Assembly (NCBI RefSeq): GCF_004293625.1
Contig: NZ_CP033040.1
Span: forward strand, 1,426,001-1,490,000
Direction of reading: 5' to 3'
Length of the DNA stretch: 64,000 nucleotides
Source: Thiomicrorhabdus indica
GTDB lineage: Bacteria > Pseudomonadota > Gammaproteobacteria > Thiomicrospirales > Thiomicrospiraceae
Both the position numbers and the translations under genes were made by a program. The notes under the pieces are model-generated. The model searched no databases and had not been told where the DNA came from. It saw only the letters and a list, made by a program, of their open reading frames with translations. Below are positions 20,060-29,691 of the stretch, one piece after another; within the stretch, counting starts at the first letter, position 1; every line of letters begins with the position of its first letter.

Positions 20060-21175
20060 ATGAGCGAAACAGTTTCAGTACCTAATCCAGAAGAAGCGCA
20101 GCAGCTTTTAGAAATCCGTAATCAGATTGATAGCATTGATCGCCAAATTCAAGAACTTTTGGGTAAGCGAGCTCAGTGTGCGCAAAAGGTTGCGGATATT
20201 AAAACGCAAGGTGGTACGGTGGAGGCTGTGTTTTACCGTCCAGAACGCGAGGCGCAAGTTTTACGTGCGGTAAAAGAACGTAATCAAAGCTTACTGCCGG
20301 ATGAAACAATGGCCAAGCTTTTTCGTGAGATTATGTCGGCATGTTTAGCACTTGAACAACCGGTTACAGTTGCGTATTTAGGTCCAGAAGGTAGTTATAC
20401 CCATGCAAGTGTCATAAAACAATTTGGTTCCTATGCTCACCCTCATGCCGTTTCAACTATTGAAGAAGTGTTCGAATCAGTCGAAAGAGGTGAGACGCAA
20501 TACGGAATAGTACCGCTAGAAAATTCGACTGAAGGTGCAGTTAAGCAAACACAAAACAAACTAATTGAAACCTCTCTCACCGTTTCTGGTGAAGTTGAGT
20601 TGGCGATAGATCACTGTCTGTTGTCAAAAGCGATCTCTACGGATCAAGTAAAAATAGTGCGAGCCCATCCTCAGGCGTTAGGGCAATGTGAAAACTGGTT
20701 AAGAAATAATTTGCCATGGGCACAATTGGAAGAAGTTGATTCTAATGCAGCAGCAGCGGTAATGGCACAAAATGATTCGACTGTTGCTGCAATCGCTTCA
20801 GAACAGGCTGCACGAATTTATGATTTGACGGTTTTGGAATCCCATATTTCAGATCAAAAAGGCAATAGCACTAAATTTTGGCTTTTAGGCAAAGAAAAGG
20901 TTGAGCCTAGCGGTGATGATAAGACAGCATTATTGGTATCAATTAAAAATGAATCGGGTGCTTTGTTGAATCTTTTGGAATCCTTTTATTCTAGAGCGAT
21001 TAATATGACTCGGATCGTTTCACGTCCATCCAATAATAAACAGTGGGATTATATGTTTTTTATTGATGTTCAAGGACATCAGGACGAAGAGCCCTTAAAA
21101 ACTGCTTTAGCTGAAGCAAAAAAACTATGTGACTTTTATAAAGTGCTCGGCTCTTTTCCCGTTTCTCCACTGTAA
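20060..21175 (+). CDS. pheA: Bifunctional chorismate mutase / prephenate dehydratase (P-protein)
   Basis: Makes phenylpyruvate from chorismate for phenylalanine synthesis. Three domains are visible: AroQ chorismate mutase (about 15-100, with RNQIDSIDRQIQELL), prephenate dehydratase (about 103-275, with GPEGSYTH, PLENSTEGAV and GNSTKFW), and a C-terminal ACT domain (about 290-365, ESGALLNLLESF) that binds phenylalanine for feedback inhibition. Length is 371 residues. The ribosome binding site is weak (AAAAG shortly before the ATG). hisC follows after 21 bp. Confidence 0.96.
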   Translation: MSETVSVPNPEEAQQLLEIRNQIDSIDRQIQELLGKRAQCAQKVADIKTQGGTVEAVFYRPEREAQVLRAVKERNQSLLPDETMAKLFREIMSACLALEQPVTVAYLGPEGSYTHASVIKQFGSYAHPHAVSTIEEVFESVERGETQYGIVPLENSTEGAVKQTQNKLIETSLTVSGEVELAIDHCLLSKAISTDQVKIVRAHPQALGQCENWLRNNLPWAQLEEVDSNAAAAVMAQNDSTVAAIASEQAARIYDLTVLESHISDQKGNSTKFWLLGKEKVEPSGDDKTALLVSIKNESGALLNLLESFYSRAINMTRIVSRPSNNKQWDYMFFIDVQGHQDEEPLKTALAEAKKLCDFYKVLGSFPVSPL

Positions 21176-21196
21176 TTTAAACGAGTTCTTTTCTAT

Positions 21197-22300
21197 ATGA
21201 CCATCAATTTCAAATCTCTATGTAATGAGTATGTGCAAGGTGTCAATCCTTACATTCCAGGTAAACCTATTAGTGAGTTGCAGCGAGAACTTGGCTTAAC
21301 ACGTATTTCAAAACTAGCCTCAAACGAAAATCCTTTGGGTTGTTCGCCAATTGCGGTCGAGGCAATGCAAAAGGCAGCTTTAGATATTGCACGATATCCC
21401 GATGGTAACAGTTATCAATTGCGCGATGCATTGGCTGAGTTTTGGAAAGTTCGTTCAAATCAGATTTTGCTAGGGAATGGTTCCAACGAAGTCTTGGAGC
21501 TCATTGCGCGAACTTTTGCAGGATCGGGTGATGAAATTATCTTTTCGCAATATGCCTTTGCCGTGTATGAGATTTCCACACAACTGGTGGGTGCGACGCC
21601 GATTAAAGTCCCCGCCAAAGGCTTTGCTCACGACTTAGAGGCGATGGCATCCGCAATTACTGACAACACCAAGATTATCTATATTGCGAATCCAAATAAC
21701 CCAACCGGAACAGTGTTTGATCAATCCGTCTGGAATGAGTTTATTGTCAAAGTGCCTAAAAATGTCTTGGTCGTGGTGGATGAAGCTTATATTGAATACG
21801 CCCAAGCGAAAATGGTCAATGACTATCCTGATGTCATGCAAGATTTGGAATCCTATCCGAATATATTGATAACTCGTACATTTTCTAAGGCATATGGCTT
21901 AGCCGGATTGAGAATTGGTGCGTTAATCGCTCAATCAGAAGTGATTGACCTGATTCAGCGTGTGCGAGAACCTTTTAATGTGAATGCAATGGCCCAAGCA
22001 GGGGCTCTGGCTGCTTTGCAAGATCAAGCATTTATTAAGCAATCCATTGTCTTGAACAATCAAGGAATGCAGCAAATTGAAGATTTCCTGAATGAAAAAG
22101 GCATTAACTTTATTGAATCCTATGGAAATTTCATTACCGCAAGGTTTAAAAATGCATCACAGTTAAACCAAGAGTTACTGAAAGAAGGGGTAATTGTCCG
22201 ACCACAAGCCGGTTACGGCATGACGGACTATTTGCGTATCTCGATTGGTTCTGAAACGGAAAATCAGCACTTTATTGAAGCTTTAACTAAGCTTGCATAG
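21197..22300 (+). CDS. hisC: Histidinol-phosphate / aromatic aminotransferase
   Basis: Fold-type I PLP aminotransferase of the HisC family. Seen: SNENPLGCSP near residue 38, NPNNPTG, the DEAYIEY motif and the PLP lysine Lys231 in FSKAYGLAGLR. Located between pheA and tyrA, it probably transaminates phenylpyruvate/hydroxyphenylpyruvate or prephenate as well as imidazole-acetol phosphate; in Pseudomonas the copy at this place is called hisC2. Length is 367 residues. The other his genes are not in the window, so this function choice is inference from context. Confidence 0.92.
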   Translation: MTINFKSLCNEYVQGVNPYIPGKPISELQRELGLTRISKLASNENPLGCSPIAVEAMQKAALDIARYPDGNSYQLRDALAEFWKVRSNQILLGNGSNEVLELIARTFAGSGDEIIFSQYAFAVYEISTQLVGATPIKVPAKGFAHDLEAMASAITDNTKIIYIANPNNPTGTVFDQSVWNEFIVKVPKNVLVVVDEAYIEYAQAKMVNDYPDVMQDLESYPNILITRTFSKAYGLAGLRIGALIAQSEVIDLIQRVREPFNVNAMAQAGALAALQDQAFIKQSIVLNNQGMQQIEDFLNEKGINFIESYGNFITARFKNASQLNQELLKEGVIVRPQAGYGMTDYLRISIGSETENQHFIEALTKLA

Positions 22301-22309
22301 ACAAAAAAA

Positions 22310-23218
22310 ATGATAAAAAAAACCTTACAAGATGTAGAGAAAATTGAGTGTCCTAAACTCAATAAAATTACCATTATTGGCGTTGGATTGATTGGTGGCT
22401 CTTTTGCGAAAGGCATCAAACAACTTGGACTTGCTAAAGAAGTCCATGGATTTGGTCATAATGAAATCAACTTGCAAACAGCCATAGAATTAAATGTACT
22501 TGACTCTTATAGCATAGATATTAAAACTGCCGTTCAAGATTGTGATTTACTCATGCTCGCTGTGCCTTTAGGAGCAATGTCATCGATTTTTAAGGAGGTG
22601 GCAAAATATCTACCGGCCGGTGCTATTATCACTGATGCAGGTTCTGCAAAACAGAGTGTAATTGATGCTGCTCAAACGGCCTTTGGTGAACTTCCTGAAG
22701 GTTTCGTTCCGGGACACCCCATTGCCGGAAAAGAAAAAAGCGGTGTAAGTGCATCGGATGAAAGTTTATATATAGACCATAGAGTAATCCTAACGCCGAC
22801 AGATAGGAGTTCCTCGCAATCTATTGAAGTTGTTGAGAAAATTTGGAAATCATTAGGTGCAAATGTTGAAAAAATGTCGGCCAGTTTTCATGATGAAGTG
22901 TTTGCAGCAACTTCACATCTTCCTCATCTATTGGCGTTTGCGTTAGTTGAGATGTTGCATGAACATCCAGAACTTGGCAATGTGTTTAAATATACCGCTG
23001 GTGGTTTTCGTGACTTTACACGAATTGCTTCCAGTGATGCGACCATGTGGCGAGACATTTCAGTGACCAATCATAAAGCGATTGCCAAATGGTTGACTGA
23101 ATACCGTGATTATTTAAGCGATATGATTCCGCTGGTCGAAAATCAAAATGCTGATGCCTTATATGAACTGTTCGAAACGGCAAAGCACGCTCGCGATCAA
23201 CATATCGTGAATAGATAA
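22310..23218 (+). CDS. tyrA: Prephenate dehydrogenase
   Basis: NAD(P)-dependent enzyme of tyrosine synthesis. A Rossmann motif IGVGLIGGSFAKG lies near residue 24, followed by the conserved HPIAGKEKSG and ATSHLPHLLAFAL segments of the family. The 302-residue protein has no chorismate mutase domain. In Pseudomonas the equivalent gene is fused to aroA; here tyrA and aroA are separate, with the aroA start 45 bp beyond the tyrA stop. It carries an ACCGGCCGGT site that encodes Pro-Ala-Gly (22612). Confidence 0.95.
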   Translation: MIKKTLQDVEKIECPKLNKITIIGVGLIGGSFAKGIKQLGLAKEVHGFGHNEINLQTAIELNVLDSYSIDIKTAVQDCDLLMLAVPLGAMSSIFKEVAKYLPAGAIITDAGSAKQSVIDAAQTAFGELPEGFVPGHPIAGKEKSGVSASDESLYIDHRVILTPTDRSSSQSIEVVEKIWKSLGANVEKMSASFHDEVFAATSHLPHLLAFALVEMLHEHPELGNVFKYTAGGFRDFTRIASSDATMWRDISVTNHKAIAKWLTEYRDYLSDMIPLVENQNADALYELFETAKHARDQHIVNR

Positions 23219-23263
23219 GTGCATAAAAAAGAATTAAATTTTAAGAACTTAGAGAATAAACTT

Positions 23264-24601
23264 ATGTCTAATATTCAATTCCATGTCCAGCCGGGTGGCA
23301 AAATTCAAGGCCGTGTGCGTGTTCCGGGTGATAAGTCAATTTCACACCGCAGTATTATGTTGGGTTCTATTGCTGAAGGTACCACTACGGTCACTGGTTT
23401 TCTTGAAGGAGCTGATGCCTTGGCAACTTTGAATGCATTCCGAGAGATGGGGGTTGAAATTGAAGGGCCGATCGATGGTAAAGTCATTGTTCATGGGGTG
23501 GGTCTTAAGGGGCTTAAAAAGCCTAGTAAACCACTGGATATGGGGAATTCAGGTACCTCAACACGTCTGCTAGCAGGGATTATTGCAGGGCAAGACTTTG
23601 ATGTAACACTTGTCGGTGATGCTTCGCTCTCGAAACGACCAATGAAACGCGTAGTCAACCCATTAACTGAGATGGGGGCACAAATTGAAACGCAAGAGGG
23701 CGGAACTCTTCCGATGTTGATTAAAGGTAATGGTGAGCCTTTAAAAGCGATTGACTACACACTACCAATGGCGAGTGCTCAAGTTAAATCTTGCGTATTG
23801 TTGGCAGGACTTTACGCCGATGGAAAAACATGTGCGCTAGAACCTGCACCAACTCGAGACCATACTGAACGTATGTTGAATGGTTTTGGTTATGAAGTGA
23901 AATCCAAAAAAATCGATGCTCAGCAAACAAAAGCTTGCTTGCAAGGTGGCGGAAAATTAACCGGAATGCATATTGATGTACCATCCGATATTTCGTCAGC
24001 CGCTTTCTTTATGGTTGCAGCGGCGATTTCAGAAGGTTCAGATCTTGTTATTGAACATGTTGGCATGAACCCAACGCGTACCGGCATTATCGATATTCTA
24101 AAACTGATGGGAGCGGACTTAACGCTAGAGAACTTCCATGAAGTCGGTGGAGAGCCCGTTGCAGATGTGCATATAAAATATGCCCCATTAAAAGGAATTG
24201 AAATCCCTGAAGAATTAGTGGCACTTGCGATTGATGAATTCCCTGTATTATTTGTGGCAGCGTCTGTGGCAGATGGTAAGACGGTTCTTACCGGTGCGGA
24301 AGAATTACGTGTAAAAGAGTCTGATCGTATTCAAGTTATGGCAGATGCTTTACAAGCGGTAGGTATTGATGCCCAACCGACACCTGATGGCATGATTATT
24401 ACCGGCGGTGTGCAATCTAAACAAACCGCTGAAATCCAGAGCCATCATGACCACCGAATCTCTATGGCGATGACTGTAGCAGGGCTTCGTGGCGCTGATA
24501 CCATTGTGATTGATGATTGTGCCAATGTGAATACATCCTTCCCGATTTTTTTGGATTTAATTAATAAAGTCGGTATGAATGTCAAAGCGGTTAAGGCCTA
24601 A
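23264..24601 (+). CDS. aroA: 3-phosphoshikimate 1-carboxyvinyltransferase (EPSP synthase)
   Basis: Sixth step of the shikimate pathway, and the target of glyphosate. The substrate-binding Lys24 is in PGDKSISHR and the phosphoenolpyruvate loop is GNSGTSTRLL. That second motif differs from the GNAGTAMRPL of E. coli, so this is a class II-like enzyme. I chose ATG 23264 (445 aa) because the protein then begins directly with the first beta strand; an upstream GTG at 23219 adds 15 residues with no homologous role. The upstream AGAG is a weak ribosome binding site. Confidence 0.95.
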   Translation: MSNIQFHVQPGGKIQGRVRVPGDKSISHRSIMLGSIAEGTTTVTGFLEGADALATLNAFREMGVEIEGPIDGKVIVHGVGLKGLKKPSKPLDMGNSGTSTRLLAGIIAGQDFDVTLVGDASLSKRPMKRVVNPLTEMGAQIETQEGGTLPMLIKGNGEPLKAIDYTLPMASAQVKSCVLLAGLYADGKTCALEPAPTRDHTERMLNGFGYEVKSKKIDAQQTKACLQGGGKLTGMHIDVPSDISSAAFFMVAAAISEGSDLVIEHVGMNPTRTGIIDILKLMGADLTLENFHEVGGEPVADVHIKYAPLKGIEIPEELVALAIDEFPVLFVAASVADGKTVLTGAEELRVKESDRIQVMADALQAVGIDAQPTPDGMIITGGVQSKQTAEIQSHHDHRISMAMTVAGLRGADTIVIDDCANVNTSFPIFLDLINKVGMNVKAVKA

Positions 24602-24613
24602 AGGATTCCAGTG

Positions 24614-25279
24614 ATGACAGCACCAATTATTACCATTGATGGACCAAGTGGTGTCGGTAAAGGCACACTTGCACAGTGGCTTGCGTGTAAAACCGGTTTT
24701 CACTTTTTAGACAGTGGGGCGATTTATCGATCCCTTGCTTATGGTGTTATGCAGAAAAACCTATCAATAGATAATTTAGAGCCGATTATTGAGCTTGCCA
24801 AAATGCTCCCCGTCGAATTTAAAGCCACATCGATTTTGTATAATGGTCAAGACATTACCTCAAAAGTGCGTACAGAAGAGGTTGCTGCAATTGCTTCACA
24901 AGTCGCTCCGGTTCCCGAAGTTCGAGTGGCATTGTTGCAACGTCAAAAAGATTTTGCCCAGCTGCCAGGCTTAGTCGCGGATGGTCGCGATATGGGAACA
25001 GTGGTGTTTCCAGAAGCTCCGGTCAAACTCTATTTAACCGCTTCCGCAGAAATTCGAGCTGAACGACGTGTTAAACAGTTGAAAAACCAAGGAAATGATG
25101 CTAACATCGCGCAAATTATTCAGGACATCAAGGAACGTGACGAGCGAGACTCGAATCGTAAAACGGCTCCATTGAAGCCTGCCGACGATGCATTCCTGAT
25201 TGATACTTCTAATCTCGATATTGATGAAGTTTGTCAAAAAGCGGAATCAATACTTTGGGATAAAGGTATTTTGAAATAG
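24614..25279 (+). CDS. cmk: Cytidylate kinase
   Basis: Phosphorylates CMP and dCMP. The P-loop GPSGVGKGT is at about residues 9-17, and the conserved DGRDMGTVVFP and RDxxDSNRKTAPL segments are present. AAGGA at 24601-24605 fits ATG 24614 (221 aa) with an 8-bp gap; the GTG 3 bases earlier is less well spaced. The aroA stop overlaps the ribosome binding site region, so it is co-transcribed. A terminator or attenuator lies 50 bp downstream, before rpsA. Confidence 0.96.
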   Translation: MTAPIITIDGPSGVGKGTLAQWLACKTGFHFLDSGAIYRSLAYGVMQKNLSIDNLEPIIELAKMLPVEFKATSILYNGQDITSKVRTEEVAAIASQVAPVPEVRVALLQRQKDFAQLPGLVADGRDMGTVVFPEAPVKLYLTASAEIRAERRVKQLKNQGNDANIAQIIQDIKERDERDSNRKTAPLKPADDAFLIDTSNLDIDEVCQKAESILWDKGILK

Positions 25280-25328
25280 CAGTGAATATTAGCTTTATGA
25301 GCTAACTATTTGATCTGTAATGATTTTT

Positions 25329-25368
25329 AAAATCCCTAGGCTTTTCGGAGTCTGGGGTTTTGTTTTTT
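25329..25368 (+). terminator. Terminator or attenuator between cmk and rpsA
   Basis: AAAATCCC-AGGCT pairs with AGTCTGGGGTTTT (one bulged T and two G-T pairs, 6-base loop), followed by TGTTTTTTAT. It lies 110 bp before the rpsA start and abuts the ACCGGCCGGT site at 25372. rpsA therefore probably has its own promoter in 25382-25450, which I cannot place confidently. Confidence 0.75.
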
Positions 25369-25478
25369 ATTACCGGCCGGTTGGGAATGGCTGGTTACTT
25401 GAAACTGACCCGACTGATTTACCAATACTCCCATTGGCAGTAAAACAGACGGATAGGAAAATTTTGGTATATATATCC

Positions 25479-27140
25479 ATGAGTGAATTATCTTTCGCTG
25501 AATTATTTGAAGAATCACTAAAGAGTGAAAAATTTAATGCAGGTTCTCTAATCATCGGTACCGTTGTTGGTATCGATAAGGAAGCTGTACTTGTCGACGC
25601 TGGTATGAAATCAGAGTCTGCAATTCCAAAAAACCAATTCATCGATGCTGAAGGCAATCTAGAAGTTGCTGTAGGTGACGAAGTAGAAGTTTATTTGGAA
25701 ACTTTAGAAGATGGTATGGGTGAAACTCGTCTTTCTCGTGAGAAAGCAAAACGTGCGAAAACCTGGGATCGTCTTGAAACGGCTATGGAAGAAGAAGAAG
25801 TCGTTAAAGGTTTCGTTACTGGTAAGGTTAAAGGTGGTCTTACTGTTGACGTTGAAGGTGTACGTGGTTTCCTACCTGGTTCTCTTGTGGATATCCGTCC
25901 TATCCGTGACTTCGGCTTCTTGGAAGGTAAAGAAGTTGAGCTAAAGCTTGTTAAGTTAGATCGTAAGCGTAACAACGTGGTTGTTTCTCGTCGTGCAGTC
26001 ATTGAACAAGAATCTTCTGCAGAGCGCGAAGCGATTCTTGCGAGCATGGAAGAAGGTTCAGTACTTAAAGGTATCGTTAAGAACCTTACTGACTATGGTG
26101 CGTTTATCGATCTTGGTGGTGTTGATGGTCTTCTTCACATCACTGATATGGCATGGCGTCGTGTTAACCACCCATCTGAAATCGTTCAAGTTGGTGATGA
26201 TATCGAAGTTAAGGTTCTTAAGTTCGACAAAGAGCGTAACCGTGTATCTCTTGGTCTTAAGCAGCTTGAAGAAGATCCTTGGGCAGATATGGTGTCTCGT
26301 TACCCTATGGGTGCAGAAGTTGCTGGTAAAGTGGCTAACATCACTGATTACGGTGCTTTCATTGAAATCGAAGATGGCATTGAAGGTCTTGTTCACACTT
26401 CTGAATTGGATTGGACAAACCGTAACATCCACCCATCTAAAGTGGTTCACCTAGGTCAAGAAGTTCGCGTCAAGATTCTAGATGTTGATCAAGAACGTCG
26501 TCGTATTTCTCTATCGATTAAACAGTGTACTGTTAATCCTTGGGAAGGCTTCTCAGCGACTCACGCTAAGGGTGACAAAATCTCTGGTTCTATCAAGTCA
26601 ATCACTGATTTCGGTATCTTTATCGGTCTAGATGGTGGTATCGATGGTCTTGTTCATTTGACAGATATCTCTTGGAACCAGCCAGGTGAAGAAGCCATTC
26701 GTGACTTCAAGAAAGGTGATGAGCTAGAAACGATCATCTTGTCTATCGACCCAGATCGTGAGCGTATCTCTCTAGGTCTTAAGCAGCTAGAACAAGATCC
26801 ATTCGGTCAGTTCATGGCAGCGAACGGTAAAGGTTCTATCGTAACTGGTACTGTTAAGTCTGTTGACGAGCGTGGTGCAGTGATTGATTTAGCTCCTGAA
26901 GTTGAAGGTTACCTTCGCGTTCAAGAACTTGTAGAAGATACTCGTGATGCTTCTTCAGTTCTTAAAGAAGGTCAGGACGTTACGGCTAAGATCGTTAATG
27001 TAGATCGTAAAAACCGTTCAGTTTCTTTGTCTGTTAAAGCGAAAGAAGCTCATGACGAGCAAGAAGCGATCAAAGGTTACAATGAGCAACAACCTGTTAC
27101 AGGTAACACTCTTGGTGATCTACTTAAAGACAAAATGTAA
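25479..27140 (+). CDS. rpsA: 30S ribosomal protein S1
   Basis: Six-domain S1 protein that helps the ribosome bind and unfold mRNA. Six S1 repeats are visible, for example [17 protein letters not shown] and [17 protein letters not shown]. Starting at ATG 25479 gives 553 residues beginning [14 protein letters not shown], like other gammaproteobacterial S1 (557). The reading frame is open back to 25320 but that extension has no homologous role. No good Shine-Dalgarno lies within 15 bp of the ATG, as in E. coli rpsA, whose leader is autoregulated. Codon use is strongly biased (CGT, GGT, AAC), as expected for high expression. Confidence 0.98.
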   Translation: MSELSFAELFEESLKSEKFNAGSLIIGTVVGIDKEAVLVDAGMKSESAIPKNQFIDAEGNLEVAVGDEVEVYLETLEDGMGETRLSREKAKRAKTWDRLETAMEEEEVVKGFVTGKVKGGLTVDVEGVRGFLPGSLVDIRPIRDFGFLEGKEVELKLVKLDRKRNNVVVSRRAVIEQESSAEREAILASMEEGSVLKGIVKNLTDYGAFIDLGGVDGLLHITDMAWRRVNHPSEIVQVGDDIEVKVLKFDKERNRVSLGLKQLEEDPWADMVSRYPMGAEVAGKVANITDYGAFIEIEDGIEGLVHTSELDWTNRNIHPSKVVHLGQEVRVKILDVDQERRRISLSIKQCTVNPWEGFSATHAKGDKISGSIKSITDFGIFIGLDGGIDGLVHLTDISWNQPGEEAIRDFKKGDELETIILSIDPDRERISLGLKQLEQDPFGQFMAANGKGSIVTGTVKSVDERGAVIDLAPEVEGYLRVQELVEDTRDASSVLKEGQDVTAKIVNVDRKNRSVSLSVKAKEAHDEQEAIKGYNEQQPVTGNTLGDLLKDKM

Positions 27141-27159
27141 TCTGACGGATTCATAGTCC

Positions 27160-27205
27160 AAACCGGCTGGTAACTTTACCGGCCGGTCAAATTTGGTCTT
27201 TTATT
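27160..27205 (+). terminator. rpsA terminator built from two ACCGGCCGGT-like palindromes
   Basis: ACCGGCTGGT at 27162-27171 and ACCGGCCGGT at 27178-27187 pair with each other (one G-T) around an AACTTT loop. Flanking CCAAA and TTTGG can extend the stem, and a T-rich tract follows. Each copy could also fold on itself. This is a direct case of the dispersed palindrome forming a terminator stem. Confidence 0.75.
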
Positions 27206-27259
27206 GTTTCCACAATAATCCAGAACACTCAGTTTAAACATTTTAAAGAGTAGACTCAG

Positions 27260-27565
27260 ATGACCAAGTCAGAACTAATTGAACTCATTGCACGTCGTCA
27301 GACACAATTTTCACAAAAAGATGTGGAAATTGCAGTGAATCAAATTGTCGATTCTATGATAAATACCTTATCGCAAGGCGATCGAATTGAAATTCGTGGT
27401 TTTGGGAGTTTTAGTCTTCATCATAGAAAAGCGCGTGTTGGACGTAATCCAAAAACAGGTGAAACTGTTAAGTTGAATGATAAACGTGTTCCGCACTTTA
27501 AGCCTGGAAAGGCTTTACGCGAGGCAGTTGATCAATCTAAAGATTACACTGACATTATCGCTTAA
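27260..27565 (+). CDS. ihfB: Integration host factor subunit beta
   Basis: DNA-bending nucleoid protein that pairs with IHF-alpha. It begins [14 protein letters not shown] and has the [12 protein letters not shown] beta-arm and [13 protein letters not shown] end. The rpsA-ihfB order is conserved. Length is 101 residues, slightly longer than E. coli (94) at the C-terminus. AAAGAG precedes the ATG. A strong terminator follows directly. Confidence 0.97.
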   Translation: MTKSELIELIARRQTQFSQKDVEIAVNQIVDSMINTLSQGDRIEIRGFGSFSLHHRKARVGRNPKTGETVKLNDKRVPHFKPGKALREAVDQSKDYTDIIA

Positions 27566-27567
27566 TC

Positions 27568-27600
27568 AAAAGGGAGCTTATTGCTCCCTTTTTTATTTTT
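27568..27600 (+). terminator. Terminator of ihfB
   Basis: AAAAGGGAGC pairs with GCTCCCTTTT around a TTATT loop, followed by a T-rich run. It ends the supra-operon. Confidence 0.93.
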
Positions 27601-27649
27601 TCCAAAAGTCATGTTCTCGTATTTTTTGTTAGTTAATTCTGAACTATCA

Positions 27650-27678
27650 TTCAAATCTCTGTCTAACTCTTCTATAAT
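27650..27678 (+). promoter_or_regulatory. Promoter of lapA-pyrF
   Basis: TTCAAA (27650-27655) and TATAAT (27673-27678) with a 17-bp spacer, 32 bp before the lapA ATG. Confidence 0.65.
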
Positions 27679-27709
27679 TCAAGCATCATTCGCTTGGATT
27701 TAGAGTCAA

Positions 27710-28042
27710 ATGTTAAAAATCATATCTTTAATTGCAACAGTTTTATTTTTAGCCGCCGGTATTCTTTTAGGCGTTTTAAATCCAACACCTATTAAGCTCG
27801 ATTTATTCTGGTTAACACCAACATTACCGTTAAGCCTGATTATGGCATTTATGTTTATTTTTGGGTTGTTTCTTGGTTCATTGTTAATGGTTCCAAAGGT
27901 TCTACGTCTTCGTTGGCAGTTGAATAAGGAATCTAAGCGAAACCGTAAACAAGCAAATCAAATCATTGAACTGAAAGCAGAGCTTAGTAAAAAACAAGAG
28001 GCAGAACAGCCTTCAAATCTACCTGCATTAAACAATAAATAA
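27710..28042 (+). CDS. lapA: LapA domain inner-membrane protein (YciS)
   Basis: Small inner-membrane protein of 110 residues with two helices (about 2-22 and 38-60) and a cytosolic basic, coiled-coil-like tail from about residue 68. This is the LapA/DUF1049 layout. In E. coli LapA works with LapB in lipopolysaccharide assembly and LpxC control. Here lapB is absent and pyrF follows after 10 bp, although lapA-lapB-pyrF is the usual order. Either lapB lies elsewhere or it has been lost. Confidence 0.88.
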   Translation: MLKIISLIATVLFLAAGILLGVLNPTPIKLDLFWLTPTLPLSLIMAFMFIFGLFLGSLLMVPKVLRLRWQLNKESKRNRKQANQIIELKAELSKKQEAEQPSNLPALNNK

Positions 28043-28052
28043 AGAGAGTTTC

Positions 28053-28754
28053 ATGTCTACAAACGATCCGAAAGTTGTCATAGCCTTAGACTTTGCAAAC
28101 AGTGAATCGGCTAACCAATTTGTTTCCGAACTTAACCCTGAAGATTGCCGTTTAAAAGTTGGAAAAGAGTTATTTGCAGTGGCAGGGCCAGAATTTGTAA
28201 AAGGTTTGGTTGATAAGGGTTTTGATGTTTTTCTGGATTTGAAGTATCACGATATTCCAAATACTGTTGCTAAGGCGGTGCAAGCAGCGGCAAGAATGGG
28301 GGTTTGGATGGTGAATGTTCACGCATCGGGTGGATCGAAAATGATGAAGGCTGCAAAAGAGGCGCTAGCAGAATTTGAAAATCCTCCATTATTAATTGCC
28401 GTTACCGTTCTCACATCAATGCAACAAGAAGATTTAGCTGAACTTGGGCTTAATATTGAACCCAAAGAACAGGTAAAACGCTTAGCAAAATTAACGAAAG
28501 CGTCAGGATTAGATGGGGTTGTCTGTTCTGCGCAAGAAGTGGAAATGCTTCGTAAAGAAATTGGCAATGATTTTTGTTTGGTGACACCGGGTATTCGACC
28601 GGCCGGTAGCGATGTCAATGATCAAAAACGTATTATGACACCGAAAGATGCGTTAACTGCTGGTTCGAGCTATCTAGTGATTGGTCGTCCAATTACTCAA
28701 GCACAAAGTGCAGTTCAGGCTTTACAAGATATTAACCAATCAATTCAAAATTAA
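28053..28754 (+). CDS. pyrF: Orotidine 5'-phosphate decarboxylase
   Basis: Final step of UMP synthesis. The catalytic Asp/Lys array is visible in [11 protein letters not shown], with a TPGIRP phosphate-binding motif and VIGRPIT near the C-terminus. Length is 233 residues. It is co-transcribed with lapA. An ACCGGCCGGT site at 28598 supplies the Pro-Ala-Gly after the TPGIR motif. Confidence 0.97.
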   Translation: MSTNDPKVVIALDFANSESANQFVSELNPEDCRLKVGKELFAVAGPEFVKGLVDKGFDVFLDLKYHDIPNTVAKAVQAAARMGVWMVNVHASGGSKMMKAAKEALAEFENPPLLIAVTVLTSMQQEDLAELGLNIEPKEQVKRLAKLTKASGLDGVVCSAQEVEMLRKEIGNDFCLVTPGIRPAGSDVNDQKRIMTPKDALTAGSSYLVIGRPITQAQSAVQALQDINQSIQN

Positions 28755-28790
28755 TTAACAGCTAATAGGCCAGTTTATTGTATTGATTAG

Positions 28791-28808
28791 CGATTTTTCA
28801 AAATCGCA
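28791..28808 (+). terminator. Short palindrome after pyrF
   Basis: GCGATTTT and AAAATCGC form an 8-bp inverted repeat with a 2-base centre, 37 bp after the pyrF stop. There is no T tail, so it is a weak terminator candidate. The rest of 28755-28898 shows no gene. Confidence 0.4.
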
Positions 28809-28898
28809 ATAGGATCTTATGTTTGGCTTTACCAACAACAGAGTGTCTTGTGCAACTGTTTAAGGTCCTAATTGATACAATACTATAAAATTAAATTA

Positions 28899-28927
28899 TT
28901 GTTATTTAAAGGCAAAGCCGTTATAAT
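28899..28927 (+). promoter_or_regulatory. Promoter of the rpsF ribosomal operon
   Basis: TTGTTA (28899-28904) and TATAAT (28922-28927) with a 17-bp spacer and a GC-rich discriminator (CCGCGAC), typical of growth-rate-regulated genes. The leader to rpsF is about 110 nt. Confidence 0.75.
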
Positions 28928-29044
28928 CCGCGACTTTCACGCATAAGTGTGATTTCCTTGTCTCACCACTATTTGGTTTTCATAAGTAATTACGATTTCT
29001 GAATTTTAGGGAGACTGACTTTTTATCCATAAGGAGATAGTTAA

Positions 29045-29401
29045 ATGCGTCATTATGAAGTCGTATTTCTAGTGCACCCTGATCAGTCTGAACAGGTTCC
29101 TGCAATGGTTGAGCGTTACCGCGCAATGATCGAACAATCTGGTGGTGCTATTCACCGTCAAGAAGATTGGGGTCGTCGTCAATTAGCTTACCTAATCAAT
29201 AAAGTCCACAAAGCACATTATATTCTAATGAACATCGAATGTGATTCAGATACGCTTGCTGAACTTGAAAACGCTTTCTACTATAACGATGCTGTTTTAC
29301 GTAGCATGGTTGTTAAGCAAAAAGAAGCGATTACTGAACCTTCAGTAATGATGTCTAAGAAAGATGACAAAGGCGATAAGCGCCAAGCAAGAGGAGCGTA
29401 A
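29045..29401 (+). CDS. rpsF: 30S ribosomal protein S6
   Basis: Small-subunit protein that pairs with S18. It begins [18 protein letters not shown] and has the [12 protein letters not shown] segment. It ends in a charged tail that includes [20 protein letters not shown] precedes the ATG. rpsR follows after 2 bp; priB, which sits between them in enterobacteria, is absent. Confidence 0.98.
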   Translation: MRHYEVVFLVHPDQSEQVPAMVERYRAMIEQSGGAIHRQEDWGRRQLAYLINKVHKAHYILMNIECDSDTLAELENAFYYNDAVLRSMVVKQKEAITEPSVMMSKKDDKGDKRQARGA

Positions 29402-29403
29402 TC

Positions 29404-29631
29404 ATGGCACGTGGATTTGGACGTAAAAAATTCTGTCGTTTTACTGCGGATGGCGTAAAACAAATTGATTACAAAGACATGGATACTTTGAAAGCCTACA
29501 TTACGGAAACAGGTAAAATTGTTCCTAGCCGTATTACAGGAACAAGCGCTAAGTATCAGCGTCAATTAGCAACTGCGGTTAAACGTGCGCGTTACATCGC
29601 TTTGTTGCCATATACCGATCAACACAAGTAA
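29404..29631 (+). CDS. rpsR: 30S ribosomal protein S18
   Basis: 75-residue basic protein with the family core [19 protein letters not shown] and the [24 protein letters not shown] end. GAGG lies 6 bp before the ATG, inside the end of rpsF, so the two are translationally coupled. Confidence 0.98.
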   Translation: MARGFGRKKFCRFTADGVKQIDYKDMDTLKAYITETGKIVPSRITGTSAKYQRQLATAVKRARYIALLPYTDQHK

Positions 29632-29691
29632 TTTTGTTTGACGGAAAAAATTAATAAACAAAATTTTAAATAGCAGAGTCAAAGGAACCTT

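Noticed and set aside
25320-25478. Fifty-three-residue N-terminal extension of S1
   Set aside because: The region contains a terminator hairpin and a palindrome. S1 proteins start at [12 protein letters not shown], so the open frame is accidental.
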